Source: Asterionellopsis glacialis
Lineage: Eukaryota; Bacillariophyta; Plagiogrammaphyceae; Rhaphoneidales; Asterionellopsidaceae
Assembly (NCBI GenBank): GCA_014885115.2
Contig: WKLE02000575.1
Location: 3,799 to 67,798, forward strand
DNA: 64,000 bases
Direction: 5' to 3'
In this document: in pieces, positions 56,716-64,000 of the stretch
Layout: the number at the start of each line of letters is the position of its first letter
Numbering within the stretch: position 1 is the first letter of the stretch
The notes under the pieces: model-generated
Told to the model about the DNA's origin: nothing
Database searches by the model: none
Seen by the model: only the letters and a program-made list of their open reading frames with translations
Position numbers and translations under genes: made by a program

Positions 56716-58672
56716 TCACATTCTTTCCGAAAACTTCTTCCTAGGAGCACCTTGTTGACGACCACGATTGCCGCCATTACGATTATTATTGTTGTAATTA
56801 CCCTTACGCCTCCTCGGACGAGGAATTTCGGCTAGTTTTTCTAGTTGCGCAAATGAAACCGGTTCACCTTCCATCTCTGGTGCATAAAAGGTATGACTAG
56901 TACCACGAACATTACGACGGCGTTCTGCATTGGTGAATAGTGGATCCTTGCCTTCCACGACCGATTTTTTGTCAGTATCAAGGACACGTCCAACCGTATC
57001 TCTCAACAAAGCTGATTCGATAAATGGAATTTGTACAACAGCTTCCCATGGTTGACGTTTACCATTAGGGTCTGTTGTAAAGTCTTGAGGATAAAATTCA
57101 ATAAGTGGTGATGCTGGATGTAACATAAGCTCTGCCAATGGCCTTGGAAGTAGATCCGAACTTTGTGGTGGCAAGACAGACAAAAGTTGTGCCAAACTAT
57201 CAATAGCTTCTCCTTCGTCAAAGTCAAATGTTGCAAAACCTTCCTCATCTTGTTCCGTATAAAATTCATGTAAATTCACCAAATCCGTACAAAGTGGTGC
57301 GTACAAATGTGGGAAGTACCAATCCCATGCAGGACATCCATTGTGGTAGTAGTTAAGGACCCAATGGAGGCCTTCAATATAATCGCGAGCTTGAGCACGT
57401 CTGTTCAACAATGTGTGGTCACGATCAGCCAAGGCAGGTGACCAACCCATCTTACTTTCATAGTAAAAGTCGCGGTAGGAACGAGAAGCATCCGATGGGT
57501 GCTTGCGTCTAAATTTCTTTTCTGCCTTACCATCGTCATCCGCCAAAGGAGAATCATCTGCTGCAGTCGCGTCAGCATCACCGTTAATGTGTTGTACAGT
57601 CCGTTCCGACATGGAGAGTTTACGATTGGCAGGTTTGGCAGCATCCGGTGTTAGTTCACCAGTAAAGTATGTACCATAAAAATCATCCTCCCGATCTTCA
57701 TGATCAGCGCTTAACTGCCATCCTGGTTCATTTTCTTCGTATCCTCTACGTTTAAAGTGTTCTTCTTCGTATACAGCCAATTGATACAAAAATTGTTCAA
57801 ATCGATCCGGATGAATCTTTTCCTTCTTGGTAAGGTAATCGCCCCATTCTTCTAACAAATCAATGTAGTTGGTCATCATCATACTGATGGCACCATTGTC
57901 AATTTCCATGTGTGGACAATGTGGTAAGAAGTCATTTCCCACAAGCATACACATGAATACAAAGTCATCAATGACACGATCTAAATCATACCCTTCAAGG
58001 ACATCACTAAATCGACGGAACTGAATACTTAAAAGTTGTCGGAGAGATTTCAATTCCAATAATTCAAAATCATTCTGATCGTATTCCATCATATCTTTCT
58101 TCTTACGGTTCTTATTACGTCCACGTCCTGCCATGACAACAGACATTTTTTCACGTAACAACATAAATCTTGGTTCATGTGTTACCAAGCCCAACATGAT
58201 TAAATCAGCATCTAATCCATAAAGGACATGTGTTTGTTCAGGACGATAATGTATCTTGGGATCAATTTCATCGTCACCATTGTCCTTGGCTTGTTGGTAC
58301 AAATCACGTTGTTCACGGATATAATCCATAACCTTGTGTTCTCCTTCACCGGGAACGTCTGGACCTGACACTACCACATCTGCACCACTTGCCTTCCAAA
58401 AGGGATCTGTTTCCATTTTGTATTCCACCCATTTTTGTAATGCCAAACTAAGCTTTAACATAAAGTCAGTCCCAGGCGTAATACAATTCGAATCAAACTT
58501 TTTACCCTCTGGCAATTTCCCTTCTCTTGCTAAAATTTCGGCACTTGTAATTTCGGCCTCCTTGGCAGAACGGAATCGACGTGATCGTTGTTGATTCATC
58601 TTGGCACGTGGTGCTACACCATCTACTGCCAAGTATAAGCATTGACGAGGTTTCACAAGTTTGTATAACCTA

Positions 58673-58704
<32 letters not shown>

Positions 58705-59541
58705 TGAGTTTCCAAACCAAAAAAAAACATGATGCAGAGTGTGTTGCGTCAAGTTTTCAAATAGAATAATAAAAAAAAAGTACAAAAGTAAGAACGAAAA
58801 AGTCACGATGAGAATCATCCAATCAAGATAGTTTAAAGTGCTGATTCAAGACACGGGCAGTCACCGTCCATGACTAGTCCAAAAGACAATCAAACAAAGG
58901 GATACAGGACGTACCGATCTACATAAAGAAAAATCTTTTTAAACATTTGTGTTTCATCCAAGACAATAATTTCACCTTCTGCATTCCCATGTGTACATGG
59001 ATGAATGATACCATTCATGTCAAGATAAAAATTATCAACTGAGATTTCATCTGCGGAGAGTCCTTCGGATAACCGACGATTGATATTGGGATACTATGAG
59101 TATCATTATAATGTGTGTCAGTGAGTTCGAGTGTGTGAGTGGGCAGATGGTTGGGTTGGGTTGGGTTGGGTTGGATTAGGGAGGGAGGTTTGCAGACGGA
59201 TGAATCAAGGATTATATTATAATGTATAATTTGTGAGTGATACAAGAGTTGAAACAAGAAGCGGGTACTTTCCTACAAATTTGAAATTCACATACCTGAT
59301 CTGTCAACCAACGAAACATTTTAGGAATACCAAATAACGATGTATCCTTTTGACGTTGCTGCTGTTGACTTCCAATACCACCATGGTAGTATTGTTGATT
59401 CTTATGTTCGAATGGACTTTGTAGGAAAGAAGAAGAGGGTTGCGATAACGCATTACTTCGCTGTTGGTGTGGTGTTACAAAACCATCAACATTTCCGACG
59501 ATTAGCAAGAAGCTTGCTGCTTGCAAAAAGGAAAGTTTCAT
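56716..59541 (-). CDS. XRN-family 5'-3' exoribonuclease with N-terminal presequence
   Basis: Three exons, 59296..59541, 58915..59093, 56716..58669; introns 202 and 245 bp; 792 residues. XRN enzymes degrade 5'-monophosphate RNA processively (family knowledge). Catalytic blocks: GIPKMFRWLTDQ, FYLDMNGIIHPC, YLAVDGVAPRAKMNQQRSRR, FDSNCITPGTDFM, PGEGEHKVMDYIR, LYGLDADLIMLGL, MLVGNDFLPH; a short Arg/Gly/Asn-rich tail ends it. The first exon adds about 70 residues before the usual start: a hydrophobic signal sequence (MKLSFLQAASFLLIVGNVDG), then FVTPHQQRSN and a Ser/Gln-rich linker. The usual initiator Met of MGxPxFFRW is replaced by Phe (SLFGIPKMFRW), so the extension must be translated. This predicts ER entry and plastid or periplastid delivery. 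Intron 2 contains ten GTT units. Confidence 0.9.
58674..58703 (+). repeat. (GTT)10 microsatellite
   Basis: Ten GTT units in the second intron of the XRN gene, immediately before the acceptor on the transcribed strand (CAA)n-TAG. If unspliced it would read poly-Gln; the splice join removes it. Confidence 0.9.
59151..59170 (+). repeat. (TTGGG)4 tract, G-quadruplex-capable
   Basis: Four TTGGG units on the plus strand inside the first XRN intron; four G3 runs with 2-nt loops. Confidence 0.7.
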
Positions 59542-60166
59542 TTTTTTTTGTATTTTTAAAAATGTTCTTTTTCAGTAGAATAATATCTCACTAAAACTTG
59601 AATCTCTTGCTATCTTAGCCCCTCTTGTGCACAACTGGAACACCTTTGAGAGAGAGAGAAAGATGAGTGTGTGGTGACAACAACAGCAACCACAAAAGAA
59701 GGTGAGTGATACCTTTCTGTGTGTGTGTGTGCAAGTGTTGATTGGAGTTTCAGGTGATTGATGGATGGATCGATGGATCTCTATTATTTTTCTACACGAG
59801 AAAGAAATGTAGAAAATCAATCGCACGAAAGACAAGACAAACTCAGAAAAAAAGAACAGCTGACAGCGCTTGTTGTGTTCTTGTGAAAAGACGACGCATT
59901 GACCGACGCTGAGTAGAGACAGTTGACAGACAGACACCGATCGGAGGGTATGACGTGTTCTGCGCGTTTCAATTTTGCGCGTCAAACCGAATTGTCTCTT
60001 TTTGCTTCCAGCCGGAACGACACCGGAAAATGAATGAGCTCTCTACTAGAGAGTGGTGTGTGCGGTATCGTAACACACGACACAAAACGCGACACACCGC
60101 AACATCAAAACGCAGATCATTTTGATCCCAAATATAATATTATTATATTATTTTTCGAATACCACG
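59542..60166. promoter_or_regulatory. Bidirectional promoter region between XRN and UBE2W-like genes
   Basis: 625 bp separating two head-to-head start codons. Contains a TG microsatellite (59720-59731), a GATGGAT tract (59761-59778) and short CA/GA-rich stretches. A TATA-like AT-rich tract lies at 60133-60152, just before the E2 start. No TACCAGGTAC copy. Confidence 0.5.
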
Positions 60167-61306
60167 ATGAAGTCGTCATCATCTGTTGCAGTGTCACGGG
60201 GAAAATGGATCCTTGCGGTTCTTACAATAGCAGTTCTTCATACATCTCATGCAGCAACAACTCAAACATCCATTGTATCGTCCTTGGTGATGGGAGAACG
60301 AAAGGGGTTATCATTTTTTGTTCCACGTGTCACTACCAATAATGAGGATGATAATGATGGTACTAGTAGTAGTCATTCAGTCTCATCACAACACTTGTCA
60401 CTCTCTATTCCTCGTGGTGGTGGGTCCTTGGCAAAAAAGGAAGATGATAATGCTGGTTTCTTGGTTACAAAAACACGAAATATTGTACGGTCACTGTTAG
60501 AAATGTTGGATCAATCGTCACCGGGTGTAGGTAAATTAGTTCGTAGTTTGGTATCAACCATGGAACAAATGTTGGGTATTTGTCTTTTACCCAGTAAGCC
60601 TCAAAAATCATCCAAAAAGAAAAAGAAGAAATCTAGTAAAATTGTCGAAGAAGATGATGATGAGAAATCAACAGTCTCAAGGAAAAGTAAGAAAAAGAAA
60701 CGTAAATCTGAAACATCATCATCTACTGTCAAATCATCAACATCAACGACACCAGCAAAGACACCATCATCATTGTCTACATCCAAAAAGCCCAAGGGTA
60801 ATAAGGCATCATCTTCCAAAACATCCCAAGCCATGAAAAAACACATGGATGCGAAATTAAATAACAAACATGCCAATTATCGTATTCAACGTGAATTAAA
60901 AGAATTTTTGAAATCACCACCACCCAATCTAAGTGTCAAGGTTGGATCCAACATTCGTGTGTGGATTGTCACCATGAAGGGTGCGTCCAATACGATATAT
61001 CAAGGTGAAACATTTAAATTACGCATCAGTTTTCCCAAGGAATATCCCGTCATGCCACCGTCGGTATACTTTTTGCCACCCCATTTACCACAACATGAAC
61101 ATGTGTATACCAATGGTGACATTTGTTTAAGTTTATTGGGGAAAGGTTGGAGACCTACCATGACTGCTCAATCGATAGCGGTTAGTATTCTGTCAATATT
61201 AAGTTCGGCACAAACCAAACAATTACCCATGGATAATGCACGTCATGCACAAAATAAACCAGGACAATATCAAAAAGATTGGGTATACCATGATGATAAT
61301 TGTTAA
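60167..61306 (+). CDS. UBE2W-like ubiquitin-conjugating enzyme (E2) with N-terminal signal peptide
   Basis: Single-exon, 379 residues from ATG at 60167 (frame opens earlier without a Met). UBE2W carries ubiquitin to protein N-termini (family knowledge). The E2 fold occupies the last 150 residues: RIQRELKEFLKSPPPNLSV, YQGETFKLRISFPKEYPVMP, VYFLPPHLP, HVYTNGDICLSLLGKGW with the catalytic Cys, MTAQSIAVSILSILSSAQ, and the C-terminal DWVYHDDNC, which matches the unusual UBE2W ending. The N-terminal 230 residues are extra: a signal peptide (GKWILAVLTIAVLHTSHA), a Ser/Asn-rich linker and a Lys/Ser-rich region. A signal peptide on an E2 is unexpected for a cytosolic enzyme and fits the symbiont-derived ERAD-like system of the periplastid space in diatoms (inference). 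Confidence 0.88.
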   Translation: MKSSSSVAVSRGKWILAVLTIAVLHTSHAATTQTSIVSSLVMGERKGLSFFVPRVTTNNEDDNDGTSSSHSVSSQHLSLSIPRGGGSLAKKEDDNAGFLVTKTRNIVRSLLEMLDQSSPGVGKLVRSLVSTMEQMLGICLLPSKPQKSSKKKKKKSSKIVEEDDDEKSTVSRKSKKKKRKSETSSSTVKSSTSTTPAKTPSSLSTSKKPKGNKASSSKTSQAMKKHMDAKLNNKHANYRIQRELKEFLKSPPPNLSVKVGSNIRVWIVTMKGASNTIYQGETFKLRISFPKEYPVMPPSVYFLPPHLPQHEHVYTNGDICLSLLGKGWRPTMTAQSIAVSILSILSSAQTKQLPMDNARHAQNKPGQYQKDWVYHDDNC

Positions 61307-62451
61307 ATTTAAAAGTAATAAAGCAATATAAATAACTACTAAACTAGATCATTTTTATTTTTTGTAAACACGTATTACTATTGAGTCATTCTAATATTAT
61401 ATAATAAACGTTCCCTGATTGCCAAAGTCTGGGTCTACACACTGCTGTTTGTACTCTTCGTGCAGAAGCATAATGTACCAAATTTATGTTTGTACAGAAC
61501 TTATCCGTGTGCCAGGCAACGTCACGTTGACCAAAAGAGTCACAGTACCTATTTCTTTCTTTTTGATTTCCTTGTGTGTATTTTCACGAGGACTAGAACT
61601 TGCTTTGTCTCTATGAGAGAGCATCACTTTCTCCATGTGCTGTAGGCATTCTCAAAGATTTTGTTTCTTGGGACCTCCACAACATGTGGTGTTACAAAGG
61701 AAACAGATGTTTATTTTTGTGATGCTTGGCAAGATACACAACTTAGCATTTTTAGATGCCATCTGCATAAAAATGTGATGAACTAAAGATTATCCTTGTA
61801 CCCCATTTTTGCGTGAAAAGGGGAGGGGCACAGACGGTAGAGTAACATCGTGGCTAAGGGATACGAGTACTGTAGCTTTTTATTTAAGACATGGCTTGCG
61901 CGCGGAGAGAACCAGAGAAGCGTCCAAGATACGCCCTAAAGTAGTGGTAGGTGCTATTTTAGTAATACTAAAAGAATTTTTATTCGATTAATCCCAGACG
62001 AAGAGTACTGACACGTGCGGATCAATAGATATCCAAATTTACAATTACGAAGATACTAAAATAATCAGTGGATACGGGAATACATCGCTATTATATAGGT
62101 CGTATAACTGTATTTCTTAAACAATCAAAATAAATAACGAAAATCTTTCTTGTGCACACAACTCCAAATTATAATGCATCTGAGAATAATGAAACAAACA
62201 CCGTCATTGTTTTGAAGGACGGCAAATCCAAGTTGTCACTGTAGAAGTAGTGACCGTTCTCTGTTCTGCTAAATAAATTCTCCTCTCTCTCTTTCTCTCT
62301 CTCTCTCTGTCCTCTCTCTCTCCATTCAAGAGAAAGAAAGGAATAAGGAGTTCTTGGTTACATTCAATACTCTAGGTTCTAGATCGTGATACTATCACAA
62401 CCATAAGTTGAAAGTAACATCTTGGAAAAAGGAAAGAAACAAAAACCAGAC
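61307..62451. other. Intergenic, CT-rich tract
   Basis: 1.15 kb between the E2 gene 3' end and the SET gene. A CT microsatellite-like tract lies at 62280-62322. No gene or motif otherwise. Confidence 0.5.
62280..62322 (+). repeat. (CT)n-rich microsatellite in the SET gene 5' flank
   Basis: Interrupted CT runs (CTCTCTCT with T and G interruptions) about 130-170 bp upstream of the SET gene ATG, a pyrimidine tract typical of promoters or 5' UTRs. Confidence 0.7.
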
Positions 62452-63846
62452 ATGTTGTTCTCATCCGCAAACAATCGTACTAGTAAAATGAGTTGTCCTC
62501 ATTTTCTCGTCATGGTTGGTTTGTTGTGTTTAACGTTCACAACAAACGTTGTTGCTGTTATAGAAGACGATACGAAGACGACAACAAAGACGACGACCAC
62601 GACGTGTGCTGATAACAGTACTAATGCCGTTACACACGACGAAGAAGAAGAAGATGCGATTGTACGAGATATGATTGATTGGATACGTAAAAGTGAAGAT
62701 GGCTTTGTATCTCCAAAAATGAAAGTATTTCGTCCTGAAGGATCTGTTGTTCGCGGTATTTATGCAATGGAGGACATTCGAAAGGGTGAAACCATCATTA
62801 CAATCCCATGGGATAAGATGATTAAAGATGATTATGTAACACGATCGACTAAAGGAGGAAACAAGGAATGGATTCGATTTTTACATGATATTGATCATCC
62901 TTCTTTAGAATATGACGATGATGATGAAGAAGAATACGAAAATGAGATATTTTATGATTTTTGTAAATCAGTATATAACTTGTACCACGACATGAAAGAA
63001 GATAGAACACCATACGCACGTTATCTAAAGGAACAACCGCGTCGGTATTTACCTCATTTATGGAGTACGGAAGGCCAAGCCTTGTTTTCAAAAATGATTG
63101 GCAGACGCATGCCCCCTCAAGACATATTTGACAGAAATAATTATTGCTTTTTCTTACCTAAATCACACGAACTATGGCAAGATGAACTTTGGGTGCATGC
63201 AGATATGATTTTACGTGCTAGAGGTGATGATGCCTATTTAGTTCCATTGTATGATATGTTTAATCATCGGAACGGTAGATACTACAATGTGCATCATCGC
63301 GTCGAGGATGAGGAAGAATATGAATTAATTGCCAATCGCGATATTCAAAAGGGTGAAGAGATGTATAATAGTTACAATTTATGCAATCGTTGTACTAGCC
63401 GTGGGCATACGTTTGACACGATAGATATGTTTTCTAATTATGGTTTTGTGGAAGATTATCCGAGACAGTTTATGATTGCACCTGTACGAATGAATTTCAA
63501 AATTGTTGAAGAAAATGAAGTATATGTCAAAATGAATGATGCATCATCTTTTACTACCAAAACCAAAAAATTGAAAGTAAAATTTGCTGTACCACCATCT
63601 GTTTGGGGTTTGATTTATTTAGAAGAAGAAATCAAAAGGTTAGAACAATTCAAACTCGACTATGTAGATGAGGGGTCTGTGAAACAAATGGAGTTAGATT
63701 CGATATGGGCTTTTTATGATGCTACGTTAGAGGCATACAAATTAGCTTTGGAGGAAGGTGAAAAGATATCATCCGATTATGTTTGGGAAGATTGTGAGGG
63801 TGACGAATGGGAGGAAGTGGAAGATTATACCAGGAAAGGTTGTTAA
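62452..63846 (+). CDS. SET-domain protein (Rubisco/lysine methyltransferase-like) with signal peptide
   Basis: Single-exon, 464 residues from ATG 62452; ATG 62488 (MSCPHFLVMVGLLCLTFTTN) would give a tidier signal peptide. SET proteins of this SETD/RLSMT class trimethylate lysines on non-histone proteins (family knowledge). Visible parts: the N-flank block GSVVRGIYAMEDIRKGETIITIPWDKM, which matches the SET start; PYARYLKEQPRRYLPHLWS; LVPLYDMFNHRNGRYYN with the SAM-binding NH; GEEMYNSYNLCN with the catalytic-loop Tyr; and a C-terminal helical region resembling the RuBisCO LSMT substrate-binding domain. A hydrophobic leader precedes an acidic Thr-rich stretch; no clear Phe signal, so ER or another secretory-derived compartment is as likely as plastid. 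Target unknown. Confidence 0.86.
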   Translation: MLFSSANNRTSKMSCPHFLVMVGLLCLTFTTNVVAVIEDDTKTTTKTTTTTCADNSTNAVTHDEEEEDAIVRDMIDWIRKSEDGFVSPKMKVFRPEGSVVRGIYAMEDIRKGETIITIPWDKMIKDDYVTRSTKGGNKEWIRFLHDIDHPSLEYDDDDEEEYENEIFYDFCKSVYNLYHDMKEDRTPYARYLKEQPRRYLPHLWSTEGQALFSKMIGRRMPPQDIFDRNNYCFFLPKSHELWQDELWVHADMILRARGDDAYLVPLYDMFNHRNGRYYNVHHRVEDEEEYELIANRDIQKGEEMYNSYNLCNRCTSRGHTFDTIDMFSNYGFVEDYPRQFMIAPVRMNFKIVEENEVYVKMNDASSFTTKTKKLKVKFAVPPSVWGLIYLEEEIKRLEQFKLDYVDEGSVKQMELDSIWAFYDATLEAYKLALEEGEKISSDYVWEDCEGDEWEEVEDYTRKGC

Positions 63847-64000
63847 AGAAAGATAGCAACACTGTTAGATTATTACACTTCAAAGACTAGGACGAATGAA
63901 TGAATCACACGAGAGTAGTGCACGAACGAGTACAGCAATATTTATAATTTAGTTAAGTATTTGTTTAGCACTCATACACTTTTGACAGTAAAAACAAATA

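Noticed and set aside
58670..58818. Hydrophobic leader and poly-Gln at the start of the long XRN frame
   Set aside because: This is intron sequence; the acceptor at 58669/58670 joins the previous exon in frame and restores the YVDRLYKLVKPR block.
59212..59541. A separate small secreted protein upstream of XRN
   Set aside because: Its last in-frame block GIPKMFRWLTDQ is the start of the XRN domain and it ends at a GTATGT donor.
1..64000. tRNA, rRNA, CRISPR arrays, bacterial operons or phage
   Set aside because: No cloverleaf, rRNA block or spaced identical repeats were recognised by eye, and intron-bearing genes exclude a prokaryotic origin; a tRNAscan/Infernal run would settle RNA genes.

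Overview
The window is nuclear DNA from an AT-rich protist, most likely a diatom or a close stramenopile relative. Four things point there. Protein-coding genes sit on both strands, many broken by short GT-AG introns of about 70-250 bp. Several proteins carry an N-terminal signal peptide followed by a Phe-led stretch, the signature of targeting to a complex red-algal-derived plastid. Large secreted or membrane LRR, EGF and PT-repeat proteins are present. Housekeeping eukaryotic genes (SNW1/SKIP, XRN-type 5'-3' exonuclease, UBE2W-like E2, HECT E3, GT31) stand beside bacterial-like ones (L-rhamnose mutarotase, AzgA-type purine permease). I cannot name the species. All gene models below were joined by hand from splice signals and reading-frame continuity.

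Layout. 0-2 kb: gametolysin-like (M11) metallopeptidase with a PT-repeat tail, running off the left edge. 4.5-11 kb: an unknown membrane-anchored protein, an unknown basic protein, geranylgeranyl diphosphate synthase, and the splicing factor SNW1/SKIP. 12-16 kb: a membrane protein with an EGF-like segment and a tail of leucine-rich repeats, each repeat on its own 72-bp phase-1 exon. 17-27 kb: a plastid-type helicase-associated-domain protein, a methyltransferase-like protein, an AzgA-type purine permease in four exons, an unknown polytopic membrane protein, and a TPR-like protein. 27.8-31 kb: a multi-exon protein that looks like a TRPM-type SLOG domain joined to SLATT-like membrane segments. 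31-34.7 kb: a gene-poor stretch with an interstitial telomere-like tract, a 16-bp perfect hairpin and decayed repeats. 34.7-41.5 kb: histidine phosphatase, TspO-like protein, L-rhamnose mutarotase and a GT31 glycosyltransferase. 42.4-51.2 kb: one six-exon gene for a protein of about 2,765 residues with two tandem glycoside-hydrolase-like barrels, EGF-like modules and a C-terminal membrane anchor. 53-55.5 kb: HECT-type E3 ligase. 56.7-61.3 kb: a head-to-head pair, an XRN-type exonuclease and a UBE2W-like E2, both with secretory/plastid-type presequences. 62.4-63.8 kb: SET-domain protein with a signal peptide.

The genes do not form a pathway cluster. Themes do recur: surface and glycan proteins (M11 peptidase, LRR protein, GH-EGF giant, GT31, rhamnose mutarotase), ubiquitin enzymes (HECT E3, UBE2W-like E2), and nuclear-encoded proteins with plastid or ER presequences. 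The 10-mer TACCAGGTAC and its near variants occur repeatedly, only outside the coding models and mainly in 5' flanks, which suggests a promoter-associated element.
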